A DNA stretch of 6,042 nt. Origin: Actinomycetes bacterium. GTDB taxonomy: Bacteria; Actinomycetota; Actinomycetes; Actinomycetales; Dermatophilaceae. Position numbers and translations under genes: made by a program. The stretch spans positions 1 through 6,042 of the forward strand of contig JAEWFB010000379.1 of the NCBI GenBank assembly GCA_023389095.1, read 5' to 3'. Under the pieces are notes generated by a model that was not told the DNA's origin, made no database searches, and saw nothing but the letters and a program-made list of their open reading frames with translations. Of the stretch, positions 1 through 5,469 are shown one piece after another. The first letter of the stretch is position 1, and each line of letters begins with the position of its first letter.

Positions 1-44
1 GTGTGACCCACCTGCGCTACCCGGTGCTCGACGCCCAGCCATGA
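1..44 (+). CDS. C-terminal end of an unidentified upstream gene (partial)
   Basis: Reading codons from base 3 gives a short open tail (VTHLRYPVLDAQP) that ends at TGA 42-44. Nearly every codon ends in G or C, as expected for coding sequence in this genome. The stop overlaps the ATG of the next gene as ATGA, the classic arrangement for translational coupling inside an operon. Only 13 residues are visible, so no family can be assigned. The main support is the codon bias and the overlap geometry, together with the lack of a ribosome binding site before the next gene. Confidence 0.55.
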   Translation, partial: VTHLRYPVLDAQP

Positions 45-850
45 CCAGACCGTTCCGGTTCGGCGTCGTCGCGCCGCTGCTCACCGACGTGCCAGCGTGG
101 CGGGACCAGGTGCGGCGCATCGCCGACAGCGGCTACTCGACGGTGCTCATGCCCGACGTGCCGCAGTGGCAGCCGGCCCCGGCGCCCGCCCTCGCGACGG
201 CGGCGGCGCAGACCGGGCTGCGCGTCGGCACGTGGGTCTCTGCGTCCCCGCTGCATCCGGCCTGGAGCCTTGCGTGGGAGGCGCACTCGATGTCGGTGCT
301 CACCGAGGGTCGCTTCGAGCTGGGCCTCGGCACCGGGCGGCCCGGGATCGAGGACGAGCTGCGTGACCTGGGCCTGCCCGTCTCGTCGCCGGGAGACCGG
401 CTGGGCCAGGTGCGCGACACGGTCGCGCGTCTACGAGAGCTGGACGGCCCCGACGCCCACACCCCCGTCGTCATGGCCGTCCGCGGGCCGCGCGCGCGGG
501 CGCTGGCCGCCGAGGTGGCCGACACGGTGACGTTCGCGATGCTGCCGGGCGACACCCGGGGCGACGTCGAACGGATGGCGCGCGACCTCCGTGCCGAGCG
601 CGACGTCGAGCTGGCGCTCCACGTGTCGGTCGTCGGCGACGAGGTGGCCCCGTTCATGGCGTCCGCCCGCGACACCGACCCCGCGGCGATGCGCGCGGCC
701 GACTCGCTGGCCATCCTCCCGAGCGACCCGGCCGCGGCGCTCGAGGAGCTCCAGCGCCGGCGCGAGGAGGCCGGGTTCAGCTACGTCGTCGTCGGCGCCG
801 GCTCGGCCGAGGTACTGGCCCCGGTGGTGGCGACGCTGGCCGGGGCCTAG
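41..850 (+). CDS. LLM class (luciferase-like) flavin/F420-dependent oxidoreductase
   Basis: A complete 269-residue protein of the bacterial luciferase-like monooxygenase superfamily, which are soluble TIM-barrel enzymes using FMN or F420. Seen: an N-terminal first strand (RFGVVAP, residues 6-12), a second-strand region (GYSTVLMPD, 31-39), and the family hallmark RFELGLGTGRPG at 91-102 after the usual 'LTEG' turn. The C-terminal part has the typical ending where a glycine-rich strand (FSYVVVGAG, 246-254) closes the barrel. At 269 aa it is somewhat shorter than many members (about 290-340). The start at 41 is the only ATG/GTG in this frame inside the window. There is no clear Shine-Dalgarno, but the ATGA overlap with the preceding gene explains that. 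Substrate and the choice of F420 versus FMN cannot be read from the sequence; in actinobacteria many such proteins use F420. Confidence 0.88.
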   Translation: MTRPFRFGVVAPLLTDVPAWRDQVRRIADSGYSTVLMPDVPQWQPAPAPALATAAAQTGLRVGTWVSASPLHPAWSLAWEAHSMSVLTEGRFELGLGTGRPGIEDELRDLGLPVSSPGDRLGQVRDTVARLRELDGPDAHTPVVMAVRGPRARALAAEVADTVTFAMLPGDTRGDVERMARDLRAERDVELALHVSVVGDEVAPFMASARDTDPAAMRAADSLAILPSDPAAALEELQRRREEAGFSYVVVGAGSAEVLAPVVATLAGA

Positions 851-851
851 C

Positions 852-879
852 CGTCGGGCGGCCGGCAGCCGGCCCGACG
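852..879. terminator. Inverted repeat between convergent genes, candidate bidirectional terminator
   Basis: CGTCGGGC (852-859) is the exact reverse complement of GCCCGACG (872-879), giving an 8-bp GC-rich stem with a 12-nt loop that can itself pair weakly. It fills almost all of the 31-nt gap between the stop of the luciferase-like gene (850) and the stop of the convergent patatin gene (882). No U-tract follows on either side, which is common for actinobacterial terminators. The placement and perfect symmetry support a two-way terminator; function is inferred. Confidence 0.6.
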
Positions 880-881
880 CC

Positions 882-1796
882 TCACCCCCAGAAGCCGGCG
901 AGGTGCTCGGCGAGGGCGCGGCCCTGCGCGTACCCGCCCCGAGCGGCCGGCCGGCGCGTGGCGGGGTCGAGGGCATTGGCGTCGAAGACCTCGCCCGAAC
1001 CGGCGTCCGGGAAGATCGTCTCGACGGCGCTGCCGCCGGCCCGCAGCTCGGCCACCTGCGTGGCGAGGTCCATGCCCCAGGCGGACGGCATCCGACTGGC
1101 GCCGCCGAACGGCGACATGACGAGGACGCGCCCACAGCCCGCGGCGAGGTCGGCGTTCTCGCTGCGCCGGTAGCCGCCGTTGAGGAAGCGCCGCCCACCG
1201 ATCTCGTAGGGCGTCATGGCCGAGGTGCTGGCCGCCACGGCGTCGACGAGGTCGACGCCGCTGTCGCGGTCGAAGACGACCGGCTCGCCGGACTCGGCGT
1301 CGACGGCCACGACGAGCACCCGCTGCCGCGGCCAGTCGCGGCTCGGCAGGCGCGAGGCGACGACCTCGCGCCAGCGCCGGGCGTCGGCCCCGCCGGACGC
1401 GTCGCGCTCCAGCGCTGCGGCGCCGAGGCGTCGACGCATGTCGGCCGGGTCGGTGGCCGAGGCGATGATCGCGTTCGACCACTCGAGGTAGCCGGGCCCC
1501 GAGACGGCGGGGCGGCGGCCCTGCTCCGGGCCCTCGCGGGAGGGTCGCACCGGTGGCACCTCGGCCAGGATCGAGGCGTAGAGGTCGGACGGGCTGGTGC
1601 CGGCGGTGACCTGGGCCGCCACGGTGGAGCCGGCCGACGTGCCGATGACGACGTCGGCACCGGTCATGTCGAGCCCGGCCTCGTGGAGACCGGCGATGAC
1701 GCCGAGCTCCCAGGCGTTGCCGGCGGCGCCGCCGCCGGCGAGGACGAGGGCGCGCTGCTCGGGGCTGCCGGACGGGGTCGCTGCGGAGATGTTCAT
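882..1796 (-). CDS. Patatin-like phospholipase family protein
   Basis: A 304-residue protein of the patatin (PF01734-type) serine lipase family, which hydrolyses acyl esters with a Ser-Asp dyad. Seen: the glycine-rich oxyanion-hole loop GGGAAG (21-26), the nucleophile elbow GTSAG (52-56, Ser54), and the later block FLNGG (204-208) followed by NADLAAG, where the family normally carries D-G-G/A. The expected catalytic Asp is therefore Asn206 (codon AAC). No signal peptide or membrane segment is evident, so it is probably cytoplasmic. I chose ATG 1796 because AAAGG (1805-1809) lies 8 nt upstream and homology-like sequence begins only here. The frame runs open to 1898, but that extension is low-complexity Arg/Pro sequence. 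Substrate unknown. The gene is a single unit, divergent from the DUF2383 gene and convergent with the luciferase-like gene. Confidence 0.85.
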   Translation of the reverse strand: MNISAATPSGSPEQRALVLAGGGAAGNAWELGVIAGLHEAGLDMTGADVVIGTSAGSTVAAQVTAGTSPSDLYASILAEVPPVRPSREGPEQGRRPAVSGPGYLEWSNAIIASATDPADMRRRLGAAALERDASGGADARRWREVVASRLPSRDWPRQRVLVVAVDAESGEPVVFDRDSGVDLVDAVAASTSAMTPYEIGGRRFLNGGYRRSENADLAAGCGRVLVMSPFGGASRMPSAWGMDLATQVAELRAGGSAVETIFPDAGSGEVFDANALDPATRRPAARGGYAQGRALAEHLAGFWG

Positions 1797-2005
1797 GGGA
1801 GTCGCCTTTCGCGGGTTCGTGGGCGGGCGCTCCCGGTGGCGACTACGACCGTCGCGTGATCGTGGAACGGGAGGGAGCCCCCTCTGCGGACACTGCACAC
1901 ATGGGTCTCACCTCCCCGGTCGGATCACGATCGCTTGAACCGTAACAGCGCTGCGACGTCGTGCGCACCGGGATTGCGGCACGAGGCGAGGTCCCGGCGC
2001 CGAGG

Positions 2006-2030
2006 GTTGGCGTCCGGCCGAGCCGGGTAG
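2006..2030 (+). promoter_or_regulatory. SigF/SigB-like general-stress promoter for the DUF2383 gene
   Basis: GGTTG (2005-2009, with GTTG at 2006-2009), a 15-nt spacer, then GGGTAG (2025-2030). The actinobacterial stress sigma consensus (M. tuberculosis SigF, Streptomyces SigB) is roughly GGTTT-N15-17-GGGTA(T/C), so both boxes and the spacing match closely. The -10-like box lies 37 nt before the ATG, leaving a short leader with the ribosome binding site. The match is seen directly; the sigma factor assignment is inferred. Confidence 0.55.
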
Positions 2031-2056
2031 GGCGGAGGGGACCCGAAACCCCAACG

Positions 2057-2062
2057 AAGGAG
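2057..2062 (+). promoter_or_regulatory. Ribosome binding site AAGGAG
   Basis: AAGGAG ends 5 nt before ATG 2068 and continues as AGA, an almost ideal Shine-Dalgarno. It fixes the start of the DUF2383 gene and suggests efficient translation. Confidence 0.8.
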
Positions 2063-2067
2063 AGACG

Positions 2068-2511
2068 ATGTCGGACGACGCCAAGGCCGCCAAGGAGCTG
2101 GTCGAGACGCTGAAGGACGGCGAGCGCGGGTTCGCCCAGGCCGCCGAGAAGCTGCAGGACGACGACCGCCCGGAGTGGGCGGCGACGCTGCAGCGGCTGT
2201 CCGAGGAGCGGGCCGGCTTCCGGCGCGAGATCGTCGGGATGGGTCACGCGTACGGCGAGGACGTCGACGAGAGCGGCTCGGTGGCATCGGCCCTGCACCG
2301 CGGCTGGATCTCGCTCAAGGACGCCCTCACCGGCGACGACGCGGGCAGCGTGCTCGGCGCCGCCGTCACGGGCGAGAACCACGCGGTGTCGGAGTACGAG
2401 AAGGCCCTGCAGCAGGACCTCAGCGCCGGCTTCCGCGAGGTCGTGACCCGTCAGCACGCCGCGGTCGTCACCGCCCGCGACTCCGTCAAGGCCCTCCAGG
2501 TCGCCGACTGA
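2068..2511 (+). CDS. PA2169-type four-helix-bundle protein (DUF2383)
   Basis: A 147-residue, acidic, all-helical, soluble protein. It matches the DUF2383/PA2169 pattern: an N-terminal helix pair with 'DGERGF' (17-22), a second helix rich in Glu/Arg (46-56), the hallmark HRGWISLKDAL (77-87) after a Gly-Ser turn (70-71), then GENHAVSEYEKAL (102-114) and RQH (128-130). Family members adopt a ferritin-like fold; E19, H77, E103 and the 128-130 region are plausible metal-binding or structural positions, by inference. No biochemical role is established that I can cite; such proteins are often linked to stress. The stress-sigma-like promoter and the convergent bacterioferritin operon fit an iron or oxidative-stress role, but that is contextual. 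Length is normal for the family. Confidence 0.85.
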   Translation: MSDDAKAAKELVETLKDGERGFAQAAEKLQDDDRPEWAATLQRLSEERAGFRREIVGMGHAYGEDVDESGSVASALHRGWISLKDALTGDDAGSVLGAAVTGENHAVSEYEKALQQDLSAGFREVVTRQHAAVVTARDSVKALQVAD

Positions 2512-2537
2512 CCCGACCTGGCGCACCACGACCACGG

Positions 2538-2574
2538 GCGGCGGTCTCGGGGCCTCAGGCCTCGGGGCCGCCGC
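2538..2574. terminator. Candidate bidirectional terminator overlapping the bfr stop
   Basis: GCGGCGG (2538-2544) pairs perfectly with CCGCCGC (2568-2574). The 23-nt loop contains an inner small hairpin (GGCC-TCA-GGCC, 2551-2561) and a 9-nt direct repeat CTCGGGGCC (2546-2554 and 2561-2569). It sits between the convergent DUF2383 and bfr genes and overlaps the last codons and stop of bfr. GC-rich sequence makes chance pairing easier, so confidence is moderate. Confidence 0.4.
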
Positions 2575-3043
2575 TGCCGAGCTGCTGGGCGAGGTACTGC
2601 TGCAGGCCGATCCGCTCGATCGCGTCGAGCTGGCTCTCGAACCAGTCGGCGTGCTTCTCCTCGTCGCGGACCATCTCCTCGAAGACCGCGGCGCTGCCGT
2701 GGTCGCCGAGCTCGTGGCACTCCTTGGCGCCGGCGTTGAACTGCGCCACGGCCGCCTTCTCGCTCTCGAAGGCGAGCCTGAGCATCTCGTGCGCGTCCTC
2801 GCCGATGCTGATGGCGCCGAGCTTCTGCACGTTGGGGTGGCCGTCGAAGAGCAGGATGCGGTTGATGAGGTCGTCGGCGTCGCGCATCTCGTCGATGGAC
2901 AGGTCGTAGAAGACCTTGCCGAGCCTGGTGAACCCCCAGCTGTCGAGCATGCGCGCGTGGAGGAAGTACGTGTTCGTGACCGTCAGCTCGAAGGTCAGGG
3001 CGTCGTTGAGGAGCTCGACGACTCGGGGGCTAGCTGGCTTCAC
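2555..3043 (-). CDS. bfr: Bacterioferritin (ferroxidase His replaced by Asp)
   Basis: A 162-residue iron-storage ferritin subunit that should assemble into a 24-mer shell with haem at two-fold interfaces. It aligns with E. coli Bfr with a +1 offset. The diiron ligands are E19 (E18), E52 (E51), E95 (E94), E128 (E127) and H131 (H130); the haem ligand is M53 (M52). The remaining ferroxidase ligand, His54 in E. coli, is D55 here: the motif reads DEMRDAD rather than DEMRHAD. The start is GTG 3043, giving a normal Bfr N-terminus (KPASPRVVELLND) with GGAGG 9 nt upstream (3053-3057). The frame upstream to 3130 is Arg/Trp-rich shadow sequence of the bfd gene. It overlaps bfd by 14 nt, so the two are translationally linked and probably co-transcribed from the iron-box promoter. 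Confidence 0.93.
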   Translation of the reverse strand: MKPASPRVVELLNDALTFELTVTNTYFLHARMLDSWGFTRLGKVFYDLSIDEMRDADDLINRILLFDGHPNVQKLGAISIGEDAHEMLRLAFESEKAAVAQFNAGAKECHELGDHGSAAVFEEMVRDEEKHADWFESQLDAIERIGLQQYLAQQLGSGGPEA

Positions 3044-3284
3044 CTTCCACCACCTCCAGCGGCGTGGGCATCGGGCCGGACACGAGGTCGTGCGTCGGGT
3101 CCGACGGCGACCGGGTGACTGAGGCCTCATGCTCGCACAGGAGCCGCTTGAGGGAGAAGACGCACGAGCCGCAGTCCGTGCCCGCCCCGGTGGTGCGGCA
3201 GGCCTGCCCGAGGCTGCGGGCGCCGGCGTCCCACGCGTCGGTGACGTCGCGGTCGGTCACCACGGCGCAGTGGCAGACGATCAC
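3030..3284 (-). CDS. bfd: Bacterioferritin-associated (2Fe-2S) ferredoxin, Bfd-like
   Basis: An 84-residue protein of the BFD-like [2Fe-2S] family. In bacteria where it is characterised, Bfd docks on bacterioferritin near the haem and passes electrons in, so that stored Fe3+ is reduced and released. Seen: the cluster motif C4-x-C6 ... C38-x2-C41 in the normal BFD layout (domain about residues 1-50), with extra cysteines C29 and C50. After that comes a 34-residue hydrophilic tail not needed for the fold; its coding sequence carries the bfr ribosome binding site and start. The start is GTG 3284 with GGAGG at 3289-3293 (4-nt spacer), giving the standard N-terminus VIVCHC (read as Met). Immediate co-location with bfr strongly supports the role. 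Confidence 0.9.
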   Translation of the reverse strand: MIVCHCAVVTDRDVTDAWDAGARSLGQACRTTGAGTDCGSCVFSLKRLLCEHEASVTRSPSDPTHDLVSGPMPTPLEVVEGEAS

Positions 3285-3327
3285 GGGTCCTCCGGGTGGC
3301 GGGCCGGGTCGCAGGGCGACGGCGTAC

Positions 3328-3346
3328 TAAGGTCAGGCTTACCTAA
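3328..3346 (-). promoter_or_regulatory. DtxR/IdeR iron box upstream of bfd-bfr
   Basis: The 19-bp TAAGGTCAGGCTTACCTAA matches the DtxR/IdeR consensus TWAGGTWAGSCTWACCTWA at 18 of 19 positions; only base 7 (C for W) differs. It is palindromic and lies 43 nt upstream of the bfd GTG. Fe2+-loaded DtxR/IdeR proteins bind such boxes to repress or, at some storage genes, activate transcription. The box would overlap the -10 region of the best promoter I see, which favours iron-dependent repression. The binding-site call is strong; the sign of regulation is inferred. Confidence 0.9.
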
Positions 3347-3369
3347 GCAGAAGTTCCTGAGTTTCCCAA
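3341..3369 (-). promoter_or_regulatory. Candidate core promoter of the bfd-bfr operon
   Basis: On the - strand, TTGGGA (3369-3364) is followed by a 17-nt spacer and TTAGGT (3346-3341). The -35-like box is fair and the -10-like box weak, and the latter lies inside the iron box. An alternative -10, TTAGTA (3330-3325), also overlaps the box. Either choice leaves a leader of at most about 50 nt before bfd. Confidence 0.35.
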
Positions 3370-3383
3370 GTCGCCGTCGCCCC

Positions 3384-3418
3384 GCGTCCCGAGGGCCGGA
3401 CGCCGCCGGGTGCCGGCG
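3384..3418 (-). terminator. Tandem hairpins after the inositol-dehydrogenase-like gene
   Basis: Two adjacent inverted repeats lie just past the stop at 3437: CGCCGG/CCGGCG (3404-3409 and 3413-3418, 3-nt loop) and GCGTCC/GGACGC (3384-3389 and 3398-3403, 8-nt loop). No T-run follows. Their position between the sugar cassette and the iron-box promoter suits a terminator that insulates the iron operon. Confidence 0.45.
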
Positions 3419-3436
3419 CGCCCGCCCCGTCCCGGT

Positions 3437-4441
3437 TCAGGCGTAGAAGTCCGGCTTGGCGATCATCTCGACCGCGACGACGCCGTCGTCGGTCAGCGCC
3501 TTGACGCCGGCGTCGCAGACGCACGCAGCGGCGTAGCCGTCCCACGACGTCGAACCGGTGTGCTTGCCCGCGGCGACGGCGTTGATCCACTCCTGCACCT
3601 CGGTGACGAACGCGCCCCAGAACCGGTCGTTGTGGTCGCGGGTGATCGCGTTGCGGTGGCCGGAGCCGTCGCGCACCTCGACGGCGTTCTGGTCGGCCAG
3701 CGTCACGGTGCCCTTCTCGGCGACGGCCTCGCAGCGGATGTCGTAGCCGAACTGGCAGTTGACGAAGATCTCGTCGTCGACCCGCACGCCGGACTCCGTC
3801 TCGAGCACGAGCACGAGCGGGTCCTGGAGGTGCTCGAACCGCAGTGACGTCTTCTTCGGCTTGTCGACGCGGGCCGACACGAACTCCTCGCCGAGCAGCC
3901 AGCGCATCGTGTCGATCTCGTGGATCGCGGTGTCGTTGATCGCCATGTCCCACGTGTAGTGCTCGGGCACGGTCGGGTTGCGGTGCGCGCAGTGCACCAT
4001 GAGCGTCTCGCCGAGCTCGCCGGAGTCGAGCAGCTCCTTCATCTGGCGATAGCTGCGGTCGAACCGGCGCATGAACCCGACGGTGACGAGGCGTCGCCCG
4101 GCGGCCTGCTCGGCCTCCATGATGCGCAGCGCGGCGTCGGCGGTCGGCGTCAGCGGCTTCTCGCAGAACACGGGCTTGCCGGCCGCGATGGCCGCGAGCA
4201 CGTCGACCTCGTGGGCCGGGCCGTAGCTGCAGATCATCACGGCGTCGACCTCGTCGGCGGCGATGAGCTCGGCCGAGGACGCGTACGCCGTACCGCCGAC
4301 GCGGTCGGCGACCTCCTTGGCGCGCACCTCGTCGACGTCGCTGACGGCGACGACGCGGCCACCGGCGATGACGCTGTGGATGCGGTCGATGTGGGCCTGG
4401 CCCATGCCCCCGGGGCCGATCATCCCGATGCGGACGGTCAT
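3437..4441 (-). CDS. Inositol 2-dehydrogenase-like Gfo/Idh/MocA oxidoreductase
   Basis: A 334-residue soluble NAD(P)-dependent oxidoreductase. Residues 1-120 form a Rossmann domain with the dinucleotide loop GPGGMG (9-14) and acidic D35 ending the second strand, which favours NAD+ over NADP+. The EKP motif (94-96) supplies K95. The C-terminal domain has AHRNP (152-156), DTAIHEID (170-177) and FWGAFVTEVQEW. K95, D170 and H174 correspond to the catalytic Lys, Asp and His of B. subtilis inositol dehydrogenase (IolG K97/D172/H176). Length is typical (about 330-345). The start ATG 4441 has AAGGAG at 4449-4454, 7 nt away. It is the last gene of a cassette with an IolE-like gene 49 nt upstream, so oxidation of myo-inositol or a related cyclitol is likely. 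The exact substrate is inferred, so no gene symbol is given (iolG/idhA is the likely equivalent). Confidence 0.85.
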   Translation of the reverse strand: MTVRIGMIGPGGMGQAHIDRIHSVIAGGRVVAVSDVDEVRAKEVADRVGGTAYASSAELIAADEVDAVMICSYGPAHEVDVLAAIAAGKPVFCEKPLTPTADAALRIMEAEQAAGRRLVTVGFMRRFDRSYRQMKELLDSGELGETLMVHCAHRNPTVPEHYTWDMAINDTAIHEIDTMRWLLGEEFVSARVDKPKKTSLRFEHLQDPLVLVLETESGVRVDDEIFVNCQFGYDIRCEAVAEKGTVTLADQNAVEVRDGSGHRNAITRDHNDRFWGAFVTEVQEWINAVAAGKHTGSTSWDGYAAACVCDAGVKALTDDGVVAVEMIAKPDFYA

Positions 4442-4448
4442 GTCATGA

Positions 4449-4454
4449 CTCCTT
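4449..4454 (-). promoter_or_regulatory. Ribosome binding site AAGGAG for the dehydrogenase
   Basis: AAGGAG on the - strand lies 7 nt before ATG 4441. A second ATG at 4446 is out of frame, so this site decides the start. Confidence 0.75.
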
Positions 4455-4468
4455 CGTCAGTGTGAGGA

Positions 4469-4482
4469 GAGCCCGCGGGCTC
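4469..4482. repeat. 14-bp perfect palindrome between the IolE-like and dehydrogenase genes
   Basis: GAGCCCGCGGGCTC is fully self-complementary and lies in the 49-nt gap within the operon. As RNA it could form a 5-bp stem with a CGCG loop. This may be an mRNA-processing or attenuating hairpin, or chance in GC-rich DNA. Confidence 0.35.
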
Positions 4483-4490
4483 ACGGTGGC

Positions 4491-5423
4491 TCAGAGCAGG
4501 CCGAGGCCGATGGAGGCGAGGTACTCGCGGGTCTGGATGGCGTTGGGCAGCGGGTAGGACGGGTCGCACGGGTACATGTCCTGCTCGCACACGACGTAGA
4601 GCTCCTTGTCGAGGTCGGCGAGGGCCTCGATGAGCGAGGGCATGTCGGGGGCACCGGCCGGCGGCCGCACCGAGCAGCCCTTGGCGACGGCGAGGCCGAA
4701 GGGCCAGTCCTCGTCGTGGGCCTGCTTGACCAGGCCCTCGTCCATCGCCTTGATGTGGACGTAGGAGATGCGCTCGGGGTACTTGCGGCACAGCTCCATC
4801 GGGTCGCCGCCGCCGTAGACGATGTGCCCGGTGTCGAGGCAGAACCCGACGTACTCGGGGTCGGTCGCCTGGAAGACACGGTCGATGTCGGCCGGGGTCT
4901 CGATGTGGCTGTCACCGTGCGGGTGCAGCACCATCTGCAGGCCGTAGTCCTCCTTCATGATCCGACCGAGCCGGTCGGCGTTGGCGATGTAGGTGTTCCA
5001 CGCCTCGGTCGACAGCACCCGGTCGTCCGTGTAGTCCCAGGTCTTCTCGTCGCGGAACATCGGGGGCAGGTGCACGACGTACTCCGCACCGACGGCCGCG
5101 TGGGTCTCGGCGATCTCGCGGAAGGTCTTCTCCGTGTCGGCCCAGGCCTCGGGCTTGTGCAGGATGCCCCAGCCGGTGCCGGCCACGACCTGGAAGCCGC
5201 GCTGGTCCATCTCCTCCTGCAGGCGCTTGGGGTCCTTGGGGAAGTAGCCGAAGGGCCCGGTCTCCATGACCGAGAAGCCGGCCTCGGCCATCTCGTCGAG
5301 CGCTGTCTCCCACCGGATCTGCTTGTCGTCCTCGGGGAACCAGACGCCCCACTGGTCGGGACACACGCCGATCGTCAGCTTGCTGTAGCGCTCGTCGGTG
5401 TTGCGGGCCTTGGACTCGGCCAT
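4491..5423 (-). CDS. IolE-like TIM-barrel protein (sugar phosphate isomerase/epimerase family)
   Basis: A 310-residue soluble protein of the xylose-isomerase-like TIM-barrel family, resembling 2-keto-myo-inositol (inosose) dehydratase IolE. Seen in order: first strand IGVCPDQWGVWFPEDD (18-33), GFSVMETGPFGYFP (49-62), VVAGTGWG (79-86), HPHGDSHIET (167-176), FCLDTGHIVYGGGD (194-207), YVHIKAMD (221-228) and VVCEQDMYP (277-285). The HPHGDSHIET, LDTGH, VH-K and EQD blocks line up with YHHHMGTGVQT, YDTGH, VHFKD and EAEQD of IolE. H167, D197, H223 and E280 are candidate metal or catalytic residues by this alignment. The IolE segment GDGCIDF is replaced by VRPPAGAPDM (252-261), so the substrate may differ. 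I chose ATG 5423 (GAGAGG at 5431-5436, 7 nt upstream) over ATG 5459, which lacks a ribosome binding site. It is flanked by two Gfo/Idh genes. Confidence 0.8.
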   Translation of the reverse strand: MAESKARNTDERYSKLTIGVCPDQWGVWFPEDDKQIRWETALDEMAEAGFSVMETGPFGYFPKDPKRLQEEMDQRGFQVVAGTGWGILHKPEAWADTEKTFREIAETHAAVGAEYVVHLPPMFRDEKTWDYTDDRVLSTEAWNTYIANADRLGRIMKEDYGLQMVLHPHGDSHIETPADIDRVFQATDPEYVGFCLDTGHIVYGGGDPMELCRKYPERISYVHIKAMDEGLVKQAHDEDWPFGLAVAKGCSVRPPAGAPDMPSLIEALADLDKELYVVCEQDMYPCDPSYPLPNAIQTREYLASIGLGLL

Positions 5424-5469
5424 GGTGCTTCCTCTCGCTTCCTCGGGCTGCGGCTTCATCGCCGTCGGG

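Larger units (their letters stand above)
1797..2067. other. Divergent intergenic region (271 nt)
   Basis: Separates the patatin gene (leftward) from the DUF2383 gene (rightward) and should hold both promoters. The rightward side has a convincing stress-sigma-like promoter, listed separately, and a strong ribosome binding site. On the leftward side I see the AAAGG ribosome binding site but no convincing -35/-10 pair. The middle contains short symmetric bits such as CGACGTCG (1954-1961), too short to call an operator. No ORF here has believable coding character. Confidence 0.6.

Noticed and set aside
591..1859. Long + strand open frame (422 codons) across the patatin gene
   Set aside because: Its product is an Arg/Ala/Gly-rich composition with no recognisable motif, and it is antisense to a gene with intact patatin motifs; long shadow frames are expected in such GC-rich DNA.
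1797..1898. 34-codon N-terminal extension of the patatin gene to 1898
   Set aside because: Arg/Pro-rich, no homology-like sequence, and the internal ATG 1796 has a well-placed AAAGG.
1954..1961. CGACGTCG palindrome in the divergent intergenic region as an operator
   Set aside because: Only 8 bp, with flanks that do not extend the symmetry in register; expected by chance at this GC content.
1843..2535. - strand open frame across the DUF2383 gene and the intergenic region
   Set aside because: It mirrors the DUF2383 gene, which has its own ribosome binding site, promoter and conserved motifs; the mirrored product resembles no family I know.
3044..3130. 29-codon N-terminal extension of bacterioferritin to 3130
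   Set aside because: It lies inside bfd and encodes Arg/Trp-rich sequence; GTG 3043 gives the normal Bfr N-terminus with GGAGG upstream.
3920..4465. + strand open frame opposite the inositol-dehydrogenase-like gene
   Set aside because: Product is Asp/Val/His-rich repeats without a family signature; it is a complement shadow of the Rossmann domain.
5424..5459. Alternative start at ATG 5459 for the IolE-like gene
   Set aside because: No ribosome binding site is visible there, while ATG 5423 has GAGAGG at a proper distance and lies closer to the conserved first strand.
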